Source: CAWATZ01 sp963784995
GTDB lineage: Bacteria > Planctomycetota > Planctomycetia > Gemmatales > Gemmataceae
Assembly: GCA_963784995.1 (NCBI GenBank)
Contig: CAWATZ010000013.1
Location: 248,001 to 312,000 of the forward strand
Direction of reading: 5' to 3'
DNA length: 64,000 nucleotides
A program made the position numbers and the translations under genes. Shown one piece after another: positions 18,335 through 27,356 of this stretch (the stretch's first letter is position 1; the number at the start of each line of letters is the position of its first letter). The notes under the pieces are model-generated. The model made no database searches and was not told the DNA's origin. It saw only the letters and a list, made by a program, of their open reading frames with translations.

Positions 18335-18762
18335 CCCGCAATGGGTCGGCCGGGGAGGATGCTGGGTCTGCTCAACTATAGGTTGCGAATCGGCCCGGGG
18401 CCACTGCTTCTGTACTCATTCTAGCAGCCCGACAAGCCCCCCGCGTAAAGACGTTGCACCCACGGCCTTTTTGCCGACTGGACGCTTGGGGAGGAGAGAA
18501 GCGAAACGACCGATTGCCCCCGACCCGGCCGGAGGTCGGGAAGCACCTCCCAAGAAAAACGGATGAAAATGTCACGAAACCATACTGAACAACTTGACAG
18601 TTCAAAAACCTGACCTACGTTTTGGCAACGCCGTGGCGAGGATTCTCCCGTCTCTGTGCCACCCCTCCTTCGCCCGGACGTCAGCATTCCACAGGGTTCT
18701 GACTCTCCGCTGGTCGCCCGGCCTCCTCCTCACCGGGTTCGCCACGGACAGGGAGGTGTGTA
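18335..18762. other. Divergent intergenic region upstream of the giant surface protein
   Basis: No gene is convincing in these 428 bases between divergent genes. It should carry promoters for both. A fair sigma-70-like site is present near 18594, and GGGAGGTG precedes the ATG at 18763. Confidence 0.5.
18594..18621 (+). promoter_or_regulatory. Possible sigma-70 promoter
   Basis: TTGACA (18594-18599), a 16-base spacer, then TACGTT (18616-18621), about 140 bp before the start of the Calx-beta protein. The -35 is perfect and the -10 is weak. Confidence 0.3.
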
Positions 18763-21700
18763 ATGAGGTTTGGTTTCCGTTCGCTCCGCTGTTCTCTTTC
18801 TCGAAGCACTGGCAAATCGAGCTGGCGTCGGCCTGCTCTGGAGGTCCTCGAAGACCGCCTGGCCCCAGCGGGAGACATCCTGGCGACCGTCGCCGGTCCC
18901 TATCCGCAACACCAGTTCCGGGAATATACTCCGACCGGCTCGCTGGTGCGCTCGGTCGTCGTTCCGCCCACGCCGGGCAATACCTTCGACTACGCCCGCG
19001 GCATCGTGGAAGATCCCAGCGGCAAGGTCTACGTCTACGATGGCACCTTCACTCCTTACCTGGCCACCTACAACCCCAGCAATTCCTCGTGGGCTCAGAA
19101 CACCTACGCCGGCTGGAGCACCGTGAGCAACGTCAGCTACGGCGGTCTGGCCCTGTACCAGAACTTCGTGTTTGCCAGCGACATGAATACGGCCGGCGCC
19201 GCGCCGAACGGCATCGTCCGCTACGACACGGTCGCCGGCGCCTGGACCCGCATCGGCAACGGCACCGACTTCACCAAGGTCGCCATTGGCGGCAACAACG
19301 TCCTTTACGGTCTTTCCGGCCAGAAGGTCTACGAATACAACCCGGTGAGCGGCGCGGCGCTCGGCGTCGTCACGCTGCCCTCAGGCGACTATCGGGGCCT
19401 GGCGGTCAGCGCGAGCGGCGACATCTTCACGGCCGCCTGGAATGGCGTCATCTCCCACTTCAGCGCCCTGGGGGCCCTGATCCAGAGCGTGACGCTCAAC
19501 AGCAGCACCGGCGCTCCCTTCATGTTCAGCGATCCCGACGACATCGCCATTGCCCCGGACGGCACCCTCGCGGTCGGCTCGTTTTCCGGCTACATCGTGC
19601 AGATGACCAGCTCTTTCTCCAACATCGCCTACTTCAATACCGGTACCAACAACGCCGTCTTCGTCACCTTCGCGGCGACGCCGAGCCAGCCGCCTCCGCC
19701 CTCGGCGAGCATCAGCAACAGCAATGTCGTGGCTCCGCCTTCGGGGACGGTCCCCGCCCAGTTCGTGGTCAGCCTGTCGGCCGCCTCCAGCCAGCCGGTG
19801 AGCGTCTCCTACGTGACGGCTGACGGCTCGGCAGTCGCGGGCAAGAACTACGTCGCCGAGACCGGCACCCTAACCTTTGCACCGGGTCAGACCATCCAGA
19901 CCCTGTCCGTCCCGGTGGACAGCATGTCGGAGTACTTCACTCCCGAGACATTCAGCGTCTCCCTCTCGAATCCCACCGGCGCCACCCTGGGCCAGTCCAC
20001 GGGAACCGGCACCATTGCCAGCAGCTTCCCGCTGCCGACCTTCGCGGTCGGCGACACCTCCGTGGTGGACACGACGTCGGGGACGACCCCGGCCACGTTC
20101 ACGGTCACCCTGTCGGCTCCCAGCGGCACTCCGGCGACGGTGACTTACTACACCCTCAACGGCAACGCAGTCGCCGGCACGAACTACCAGGCCGCCAGCG
20201 GCACCCTGACCTTCGCCCCCGGCCAGACCAGCCTCCCCATCGCGGTCAACGTCATCGGCAATCCGCTCAACGACGTGACCCGGGCCTTCTACCTGGAGCT
20301 GGGCACTGAAACTGGCGCCGGCGTGACCCGCTCCCAGGCGATCGGCACCATCTATAACAACGTCCCGGAGCCTGGCGCCCTGGTCAGCAATTCGGTCGTG
20401 ACCTTGAGTCCCACGGCGAACGTGCAGGGTTACTTCACCATCAGCCTGTCGGCCCCCAGCGACCAGACGGTCATGGTCAACTACGCCAGCGCCGATGGCA
20501 CGGCCAGGGCAGGCACGGACTACAACGCGATCAGCGGCACCGTGACCTTCGCGCCGGGCCAGACCTCCGCCCAGGTTCCGTACACCGTGCTGGCCAATCC
20601 GCAGGTCGGCCCCTCCGAGACGTTTACCCTGAACCTGAACAGCGCGGTGAACGCCACCCTGGGCAATCACCAGGGGACGGCCACCATCCTCAATCCGAAC
20701 CAGACCACCCCCTCGATCACCGTCGGCGACGTGTCGGTCCTGAACGGGATTGCTGGTGCGACCACGGCCACGTTCACGGTCAGCCTGTTGAGCGCCAGCG
20801 CTCAAACGGTCACTGTCAATTACGCCACTGCCGACGGCACCGCGGTCGCCGGCACCAACTACCAGGCCACCAGCGGCAGCCTGACCTTCACCCCCGGCCA
20901 GACCAGCCAGTCGGTCGGCGTCACCGTCTATGAAACCCCGTTCTACGACATCAACCGGACTTTCTTGCTGAACCTGACCGCCCCAAATAACGCCACCCTG
21001 GCCCGGTCCCAGGCAACGGCCACGATCATCAACAACATCTCGGCCCCGACCATCAGCGTCAACGACGTGTCCGTCGTGGACCCCACGGCGGGAACGACCA
21101 CGGCAACCTTCCAGGTGACCCTGTCCGCTGCAAGCAATTTGCCGACCACGGTCAATTACGCGACCGCCGACAACTCGGCCATCGCCGGCACCAACTATCA
21201 AGCGGCAAGCGGCACCTTGACGTTCGCGCCCGGCCAGACCAGCCAGACAATAGGCGTCAACGTCTTCGGCGAGGCACTGCACGACATGACCAGGGCGTTC
21301 CTGCTCAACCTGTCCGCCCCGACCAACGCCACCCTCGCCCGCTCCCAGGCAATCGGCTCCATCGTCAACAACGTTCCGGCTCCCAGCGTCAGCGTCAACG
21401 ACGTGTCCGTCGTGGACCCCACGACCGGCACAACGACGGCCAGCTTCGTGGTGAGCCTGTCCGCCGCCAGCGCTCTGCCGGTCACGGTCAACTATGCCAC
21501 CGCCGACGGGACCGCGGTTGCCGGCACCAACTACCAGGCCAGTAGCGGCAGCCTGACCTTTGCGCCCGGCGTGACCGGCCTGACCGTCACGGTCACCATC
21601 TCCCCCAATCCGCTCAACGACGCCAACCGGACGTTCACCTTCAACCTGTCCACCCCGGGCGGCGCCACCCTGGGCCGGGCCCAGGGGACCGGCACCATCG

Positions 21701-24531
21701 TCAACAACGTATCGCAACCCTCGCTCACGATCTACGACTCGGCCATCTACAACACAACGTCGGGGACAGAGCCGTTCAACTTCACCGTCAACCTCTCCGC
21801 CGCCAGCGACCAGACGATCACGGTCTATTACAGCACCACCGACGGCACCGCGGCAGCCGGCCGGGACTACCAGAGCAGCAGCGGCACCGTCACCTTCGCG
21901 CCGGGACAGACCAGCCAGACCGTCACGATCACCCTGCTCGGCGATCCGAATCCCGACAACCTCGAAGCGTTCACGATTAACCTGTCCGGCGCCGTCAACG
22001 CCACCATGAGCAAGTCTCAGGCGACCGGGTACGTCTACCCTGCGGTTCCCTATCCGACGCTGAGCGTCACCAACTCCGTGTACGTCAACCAGAGCAGCAC
22101 CGCGAACACGCAGGCGGTCTTCACCGTCACCCTGTCGGCGGCCAGCACCCAGACAGTCACGGTCAATTACAATACCGCCGATGGTTCGGCGGTGGCAGGC
22201 ACAGACTATCTGGCAGCCAGCGGCAGCCTGACCTTCGCCCCCGGCCAGACCAGCCAGACTGTCTCGGTTGTCGTCCTTCCCGACACCGAATTCCGGTACA
22301 CGGTTTCGTTCAATTTGCAGCTGTCCAGCCCCACCAACGCCACCCTGTACTGGGCGACCGGCACCGCGAACCTGACCAATTCCAACCCGGAGCCGTCGCT
22401 CACGGTCAGCGACATTTCGGTCCAAACGAGCACTACCGCGTGGACTTCGGCCACCTTCACGGTCACCTTGTCGGCGATCAGCGGGGTAGGCACCGGCGTC
22501 TACTACTTCACCTCCGACGGGACCGCTCGATCGGGAAGGGACTACAGCTCCTACAGCAGCTACCTGTACGTACCGGCAGGCCAGGCCAGCGGGACCATCA
22601 CGATCCCCGTCGATCCCAGCGCGATCAACGTGCCCAACCGGACGTTCTACCTGAACCTGTCCAGTCCAATGAGCGCGACGCTGGCCCGCTCCCAGGCGAC
22701 AGGTATCATCATCGAAGACCCGAACGGGGCCATCGAGATGTACCCGGCGTCCAACGGCGTCGCCCTCGACTACACGGGGACCGGCGTCTTCACGGTAGCC
22801 ACCACCGACAACGTGGACGTCAACGTTCGCCGCTCTACCAACCCGGGTACGGGCGATCCCTACAATGAAGTCGGCCTCTTCGAGTTCAACCTGGCTCCGA
22901 CTACCGGTCAGCAAACCGCCGGCGTGGCCTTGAAGCTTTACGAGAACTCGTTCGTCACCGGCTCGCAGCCGATCCTGGTCTACGGCTACGCCGGCGACGG
23001 GAACATCACCACCAGCGACGGCTCCAGCCCGGGCGTGCTGCTGGGTTCGTTTTACCCGCAATACGGGACCGGCAACGGCGGGACGGGCTGGCAGACGATC
23101 CCGCTTGACCTGGCGGGCGTCGAATCGCTGGTCGGGACTACAGGGTTCCTTGGCATCCAGCTGGTGGGCATGGCGAACAGCAACACCGACTTCAGTTCCT
23201 CTCCCACTTCCAACACGCCGGCGCTCGACTTCATTCCGGGGACGCCGGCCGCGGAGCCCGCGCTGAGCGTCAGCAACGCCAGCGGGTCGGATGCCGGGCA
23301 GGGAGGGACGCCGCCCCTGACCTTCACCCTGACGCTCTCCCAGCCGGCGACCACGCCGGTCACGGTCACCTACCAGACTGCGGACGGGACTGCGGTCGCC
23401 GGCACCGACTACCAGGCCACCAGCGGCTACGCCATCTTCAGCCCGGGCGACACGCAGAAGACGGTGACCGTGCCCATCTACCAGACCGGGGTGGTCGGGC
23501 CCAACGTGCAGCTCACGCTGAACGTGAGCGCAGCCAATGCCACGCTGGCCAGCGGCGGGGGGATCGGCACCATCATCCGATCCACCCCGACGGCTGCCAT
23601 CAGCGGACCATCCACCGGAGTACGCGGGCAATCGCTGACTTACACGTTCACTGCCACGGATCTCACCTCGGCGGACCAGTCGGGCAGTTTCACCTACCAG
23701 ATCGCCTGGGGCGACGGATCGACGCAGACAGTCCTGGGGCCAGCTTCCGGCGTCACGGTGGCCCACGTCTACACCGCCGCCGGCTCGGACACGGTCTCGG
23801 TCACGGCGACCGACCAGGACGGCGGCACCAGCCCGGCGGCGACCACGAGTGTCGCGATCGCGGCGGTGGCACTGGAGGGCGGCGACCTGTACGTCAGCGG
23901 CACGACTGGCACCGACACCATCCTGGTGCAGCCGGCCGACGCGAACGGCACCATCGACGTGGTGATCAACGGTCAGGACCAGGGCACGTTTGTGCCGACC
24001 GGGCAGGTGGTCGTCTACGGCCAGGCGGGTGATGACACCATCCAGCTGGGGGCGATTTCCTTGCCGGCGATGCTCTTCGCGGGCACCGGCAACAGCACCC
24101 TCGATGCCAGCGCCAGCACCGACCCGGTGGTCCTGGTGGGCGGGCCGGGCAACAACACGCTGCTGGCCGGCAGCGGTCGGGACATTCTCATCGGCGGCGG
24201 TGGCAGCGACGTCCTGCAGGCGGGCAGCGGGGACGACCTGCTCCTCTCCGGCACGACCAGCTTCGACAACGACGTGGTGGCGCTGGCCCTGATGCGGGCG
24301 GAATGGAGCCGGACGGATGCCGATTACCAGACCCGGATCAACCAGCTCACCGGCACTCAGACCGGCGGCCTCAACGGCAACGTCGTGCTGAACAGCCAGA
24401 CGGTGCAGGACGGCGGCTCGGCGGACGACCTGTGGGCCGGTGCGGGACAGGACTGGTTCGTCCTGGGCGATCAGCTCAATCCGGATCGGCTCCACAACGT
24501 GGCAGAGGGGGATGTGGTCACCAACCTCTAA
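18763..24531 (+). CDS. Giant Calx-beta / PKD surface protein
   Basis: 1,922 residues from ATG 18763. The N-terminus has an Arg/Ser-rich lead and ALEVLEDRLAPAG, the planctomycete LEPR-type export motif. Residues about 35-310 look like a beta-propeller (repeated GIVEDPSGKVYVYD, DIAIAPDGTLAVGSF). Ten Calx-beta repeats follow (TVNYATADGTAVAGTNYQ, GTLTFAPGQTSQT, then AFLLNLSAPTNATL), nine in a row and one after a unique block near 1330-1500. A PKD domain (FTYQIAWGDGST, AAGSDTVSVTATDQDGG) comes next, then an RTX-like tail (GGPGNNTLLAGSGRDILIGG, SGDDLLL) ending AEGDVVTNL. Calx-beta and RTX loops bind Ca2+, so it is probably a calcium-stabilised cell-surface adhesin or structural protein. The closest alternative is a secreted matrix protein of unknown partner. 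Confidence 0.88.
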   Translation: MRFGFRSLRCSLSRSTGKSSWRRPALEVLEDRLAPAGDILATVAGPYPQHQFREYTPTGSLVRSVVVPPTPGNTFDYARGIVEDPSGKVYVYDGTFTPYLATYNPSNSSWAQNTYAGWSTVSNVSYGGLALYQNFVFASDMNTAGAAPNGIVRYDTVAGAWTRIGNGTDFTKVAIGGNNVLYGLSGQKVYEYNPVSGAALGVVTLPSGDYRGLAVSASGDIFTAAWNGVISHFSALGALIQSVTLNSSTGAPFMFSDPDDIAIAPDGTLAVGSFSGYIVQMTSSFSNIAYFNTGTNNAVFVTFAATPSQPPPPSASISNSNVVAPPSGTVPAQFVVSLSAASSQPVSVSYVTADGSAVAGKNYVAETGTLTFAPGQTIQTLSVPVDSMSEYFTPETFSVSLSNPTGATLGQSTGTGTIASSFPLPTFAVGDTSVVDTTSGTTPATFTVTLSAPSGTPATVTYYTLNGNAVAGTNYQAASGTLTFAPGQTSLPIAVNVIGNPLNDVTRAFYLELGTETGAGVTRSQAIGTIYNNVPEPGALVSNSVVTLSPTANVQGYFTISLSAPSDQTVMVNYASADGTARAGTDYNAISGTVTFAPGQTSAQVPYTVLANPQVGPSETFTLNLNSAVNATLGNHQGTATILNPNQTTPSITVGDVSVLNGIAGATTATFTVSLLSASAQTVTVNYATADGTAVAGTNYQATSGSLTFTPGQTSQSVGVTVYETPFYDINRTFLLNLTAPNNATLARSQATATIINNISAPTISVNDVSVVDPTAGTTTATFQVTLSAASNLPTTVNYATADNSAIAGTNYQAASGTLTFAPGQTSQTIGVNVFGEALHDMTRAFLLNLSAPTNATLARSQAIGSIVNNVPAPSVSVNDVSVVDPTTGTTTASFVVSLSAASALPVTVNYATADGTAVAGTNYQASSGSLTFAPGVTGLTVTVTISPNPLNDANRTFTFNLSTPGGATLGRAQGTGTIVNNVSQPSLTIYDSAIYNTTSGTEPFNFTVNLSAASDQTITVYYSTTDGTAAAGRDYQSSSGTVTFAPGQTSQTVTITLLGDPNPDNLEAFTINLSGAVNATMSKSQATGYVYPAVPYPTLSVTNSVYVNQSSTANTQAVFTVTLSAASTQTVTVNYNTADGSAVAGTDYLAASGSLTFAPGQTSQTVSVVVLPDTEFRYTVSFNLQLSSPTNATLYWATGTANLTNSNPEPSLTVSDISVQTSTTAWTSATFTVTLSAISGVGTGVYYFTSDGTARSGRDYSSYSSYLYVPAGQASGTITIPVDPSAINVPNRTFYLNLSSPMSATLARSQATGIIIEDPNGAIEMYPASNGVALDYTGTGVFTVATTDNVDVNVRRSTNPGTGDPYNEVGLFEFNLAPTTGQQTAGVALKLYENSFVTGSQPILVYGYAGDGNITTSDGSSPGVLLGSFYPQYGTGNGGTGWQTIPLDLAGVESLVGTTGFLGIQLVGMANSNTDFSSSPTSNTPALDFIPGTPAAEPALSVSNASGSDAGQGGTPPLTFTLTLSQPATTPVTVTYQTADGTAVAGTDYQATSGYAIFSPGDTQKTVTVPIYQTGVVGPNVQLTLNVSAANATLASGGGIGTIIRSTPTAAISGPSTGVRGQSLTYTFTATDLTSADQSGSFTYQIAWGDGSTQTVLGPASGVTVAHVYTAAGSDTVSVTATDQDGGTSPAATTSVAIAAVALEGGDLYVSGTTGTDTILVQPADANGTIDVVINGQDQGTFVPTGQVVVYGQAGDDTIQLGAISLPAMLFAGTGNSTLDASASTDPVVLVGGPGNNTLLAGSGRDILIGGGGSDVLQAGSGDDLLLSGTTSFDNDVVALALMRAEWSRTDADYQTRINQLTGTQTGGLNGNVVLNSQTVQDGGSADDLWAGAGQDWFVLGDQLNPDRLHNVAEGDVVTNL

Positions 24532-24537
24532 AACCCG

Positions 24538-24708
24538 AAATCCGAGAAAGAGTAAGATGAAGAGGAAGAGTAGGAAGAGGATTAAGAGCAAGAGCAAGAG
24601 TAAGAGTAGGACGGAACGTGCCATCCGAGGGCCTTCTTACTCTTACTCGTAATCTTTCTCTTCATCCTCTTCCTACTCTTCCTCTTCATCTTACTCTTTC
24701 TCGGATTT
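24538..24708. repeat. 44-bp perfect inverted repeat, purine/pyrimidine-biased
   Basis: Bases 24538-24581 (AAATCCGAGAAAGAGTAAGA... all but purine) are the exact reverse complement of 24665-24708. The inner arms are further G/A and C/T rich with looser pairing. It lies between the stop codons of the Calx-beta gene (+) and the FHA-kinase gene (-), so it can act as a bidirectional terminator; its length and strand asymmetry are unusual for that. Confidence 0.8.
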
Positions 24709-24723
24709 CGAGTTTCGTTCTCT

Positions 24724-26073
24724 TCAAGCAGCGAAAGGCCGCAGGGCCCGGTGGAAGTGCTTGACGTCGGGGTAACGGCGCTGGGGTCTGCGCTCCAGGG
24801 CGCGGTGGATCACGGCCGCCAGGTTCTCGGGCAGGTCGGCCCGGCGTTTCTGGATCGGCACCGGGTCGCGGTTGAGGACCTGGTCGATCCGGGCGGACAG
24901 CGTGCCCGACAGGTCGCGGATGAAGTAGCCGGTCAGCAAGGTGTACAGCGTGGCGGCGGCCGAGAACTGGTCGGCGGCGGGCTGGACGTCGCGGAAGTTG
25001 GTGATCTGCTCGGGCGGCATGAACTCCAGCGTGCCGCCCGTTTCGTTCTTCAGCGTCAAGCCGCTCAGCCGAGAGGCCTGGTAAATCCGGGCCAGGCCGA
25101 AGTCGGCCAGCTTGACGCTCAACCGGTGCGCCGACCGCTCCAGCAGGATGTTGGCCGGCTTGATGTCGCGATGCACAAATTGCCGGGCATGCGCATATTC
25201 CAGGGCTTGCAGTCCCTGAAGGATGATGCGCGACGCCAGGGGGATCGGCAGCAGCCCGCGTTCCTTGAGGAAGCGGGCCGCGTCGCTGCCGGCCACGTGG
25301 TCCATGGCAAACCAGATCAGCCCCTCGGCCTCGCCGATGTCCTGGAAAGCGACAATGTGTTCGTGCTGCAATTCGCGGAGGATGCTGGCCTCGCGGAGAA
25401 AACGGCCCACCAGGCCCGGCTGGGCCACGACGGCCGGCTGGATGACCTTGACCGCCACCGGGTGCTGGTCGAGTTGACGAAGGGCCAGGTAGACCACGCC
25501 CATGCCGCCCTTGCCCAGCTCGCTCAGCAGCAGGTAGCCGGGCACTGGTTGGGGTTGCTTGCTGGCACTTTGCCGGCACTCCGCACAGATCGGGCTCTCC
25601 GCCTCGGGCGGTTGCAGGCCACAGCAGAGGCACGTGGCCCCCGGGACCACGGACCCGGAAGCGGGAGGGGCGCCGGCCTCCCGGACCGTCGGCGGCGTCA
25701 GGGGAAGAGGCGGCGGCAGGTCGGGCGGCTTGATCCAGGGGGTGGTTTCCAGTGCGGTGGGTGCTTCCGCGATGGCCACGCGCAGGACCGTCTTGCCGGC
25801 GCGGATCTCGTTGCCGTGTGCCAGGCCGCAGGTGGTGACGCGCTGCCCGTTGACGCGGGTGCCGTTACGGCTGCCCAGATCATGGAGCCGGCACAGGGGA
25901 GGGTTGACCTCGACCAGGAAGTGCATCCGGGAGACGCGCAGGTCCTTGTCCTTTTCCGGCTGCAGGCGGAAATGGGCCTTCTTCGAGCGGCCGACGAGAA
26001 AGCGCTCGGGCCGGTCGAACGTGAAGGTCTGGCCGGAGTACGGTCCGGCGATGACGGTCAGGGTGATCTGCAT
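24724..26073 (-). CDS. FHA-domain Ser/Thr protein kinase
   Basis: 449 residues. The FHA domain is N-terminal (RFLVGRSKKAHFRLQ, RVSRMHFLVEV, HDLGSRNGTRVNG) and binds phosphothreonine. A Pro-rich linker and a small zinc ribbon (CLCC...CAEC) lead to a Hanks-type kinase: LGKGGMGVVY (glycine loop), VAVKVI (Lys), FVHRDIKPANIL (catalytic loop) and LADFGLAR. No transmembrane segment is seen, so it should be cytoplasmic, in contrast to PASTA-type kinases. FHA at the N-terminus rather than after the kinase domain is common in planctomycetes. It faces the Calx-beta gene, with the 44-bp inverted repeat between. Confidence 0.92.
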   Translation of the reverse strand: MQITLTVIAGPYSGQTFTFDRPERFLVGRSKKAHFRLQPEKDKDLRVSRMHFLVEVNPPLCRLHDLGSRNGTRVNGQRVTTCGLAHGNEIRAGKTVLRVAIAEAPTALETTPWIKPPDLPPPLPLTPPTVREAGAPPASGSVVPGATCLCCGLQPPEAESPICAECRQSASKQPQPVPGYLLLSELGKGGMGVVYLALRQLDQHPVAVKVIQPAVVAQPGLVGRFLREASILRELQHEHIVAFQDIGEAEGLIWFAMDHVAGSDAARFLKERGLLPIPLASRIILQGLQALEYAHARQFVHRDIKPANILLERSAHRLSVKLADFGLARIYQASRLSGLTLKNETGGTLEFMPPEQITNFRDVQPAADQFSAAATLYTLLTGYFIRDLSGTLSARIDQVLNRDPVPIQKRRADLPENLAAVIHRALERRPQRRYPDVKHFHRALRPFAA

Positions 26074-26183
26074 CGGTCAGGGTCTTCTCGCCAATCGGGC
26101 CCACTCACCGATCATCTCACCAGCAGCCTTGCAGGTAAAGGGAAAACCGTTTTCGCTGCTCCGGCTCCGGCGACCAGGCCACG

Positions 26184-26522
26184 TCATGGGCTGGGGGTCG
26201 CATCCCAGACCTTCACCGTATTGTCCTGGCTTCCGGAGACGATGCGTTTGCCATCGGGGCTGAACGCCACGGACATGACCGCGCTTGTATGCCCCTTGAG
26301 TAAGAGAGTCTCTCGAACTTGGTAGCGGCCGAGGATCGTGAGCGGGGCGCCACCCGCCGACGTCTCGGCGGACGGAGGAGGCGAGCCATCCTGCGAAGCC
26401 GACAGGGTGAAGCGAGTGCCGCAACGTTTGCAGCGAGCAGCGCGGCCCAGGTCGTCATCGGAGACGCTGGCACTCAGGCCGCACTCGGGATTGGGGCATT
26501 GCACCTTGGTGGGCATCGGCAT
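26184..26522 (-). pseudogene. Remnant of a zinc-ribbon / kinase / WD40 protein
   Basis: 112 residues from MPMPTKVQCPNPECGLSASV, with a zinc ribbon (CPNPEC...CKRC), then a linker and LTILGRYQVRE, the usual entry into a kinase domain in planctomycete kinase-WD40 proteins. Instead of a kinase it jumps straight to LLLKGHTSAVMSVAFSPDGK and RIVSGSQDNTVKVWD, one WD40 blade. Internal deletion of the kinase and most blades explains this best. It could still make a small protein. Confidence 0.6.
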
Positions 26523-26737
26523 CTCCGCTGGCAATCGAGAGCAGGGCCAACTCGCCCGGACCGAGTCGAGCCACACCATTCCTTGATCTTGCCGCCAGCG
26601 ATTCCGGGACTGCGTCTCTGGCAGCACTCGCACCGGAAGCTATTGTTGCACCACGTCTTGCACAAGGAAAGAAAAATCCATCGCGTCCGCGGCCCTGCAG
26701 CCCTGGGGGAGACACAGCCGCTGGCACTGACGCCCTT

Positions 26738-27322
26738 TCACCGTTGCAGTGGCCCGAGCCAGCGCGGCACGCGCTGCCGGTAGCGGCGGTACTCCTCCCC
26801 GAAGCGGGCCTCCAGCGCCCGCTCCTCCTGTGGCACCTTGACGAAGTTGCTGAAGCACCAGCCGGCAACGCATAAAACGAGAATGACCCAGCTCCCGTAG
26901 AAGATCGCCCACCCGAGCATGGTCGTCAGGCCGGAAAGGAACATCGGGTTGCGCGACAGCGCAAACGGGCCGTGCGTGACCAGAACGCGCGACGTTGCCG
27001 TGGCGAGGTGCTCGCCGGGTCCCAGCTCGATCCAGTCCGGGAGGCGAGGCAGTTGCAGAAGCAGAACACGGAAGACCCAGGCCAGGCCCGCCACGCCGAC
27101 CGCAACCGGAACCAGACCAAGGAGGTTCCAGGTCGCAGGCCCGTCCGCCGACCACCCGAACCGTGGCGCCAGCAGCGACAACGCCCACGGCAGAACACCG
27201 ACCAGGGCCGGGTACACGACGAGGGCGACCAACAGGCCGAGCAGCAGCGCCCGGCGGCGGCTCAGCCCGCGTGGGCGAGCGGCTTTTTCGGGCAACGGTC
27301 CGGATGCACCCATGGCGAACAT
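26738..27322 (-). CDS. Isoprenylcysteine-methyltransferase-like membrane methyltransferase
   Basis: About 194 residues from MFAMGASGPLP. There are several hydrophobic segments (ALLLGLLVALVVYPALVGVL; LLGLVPVAVGVAGLAWVF; FYGSWVILVLCVAGWCF). The family motif VTHGPFALSRNPMFLSG matches the GPyxxxRNPxY signature of ICMT/PEMT enzymes, and the end EERALEARFGEEYRRYRQRV matches their E-x8-F-x3-Y-xxY tail. Such proteins methylate a membrane-embedded substrate with S-adenosylmethionine. The substrate here is unknown; the neighbouring carotenoid-type genes do not define it. Confidence 0.8.
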   Translation of the reverse strand: MFAMGASGPLPEKAARPRGLSRRRALLLGLLVALVVYPALVGVLPWALSLLAPRFGWSADGPATWNLLGLVPVAVGVAGLAWVFRVLLLQLPRLPDWIELGPGEHLATATSRVLVTHGPFALSRNPMFLSGLTTMLGWAIFYGSWVILVLCVAGWCFSNFVKVPQEERALEARFGEEYRRYRQRVPRWLGPLQR

Positions 27323-27356
27323 CCTCGCACGACGCGACACCTCGAACGGGGCCCAA

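Noticed and set aside
18763..18850. Lipoprotein signal or classical Sec signal on the Calx-beta protein
   Set aside because: There is no hydrophobic core or lipobox; the LEVLEDRLAPA motif fits the planctomycete LEPR-type N-terminus instead.
19870..24624. A 1,584-codon antisense frame opposite the Calx-beta gene
   Set aside because: The sense frame has ten clear Calx-beta repeats and a PKD domain; the antisense product is Arg/Gly/Ala-rich shadow sequence.
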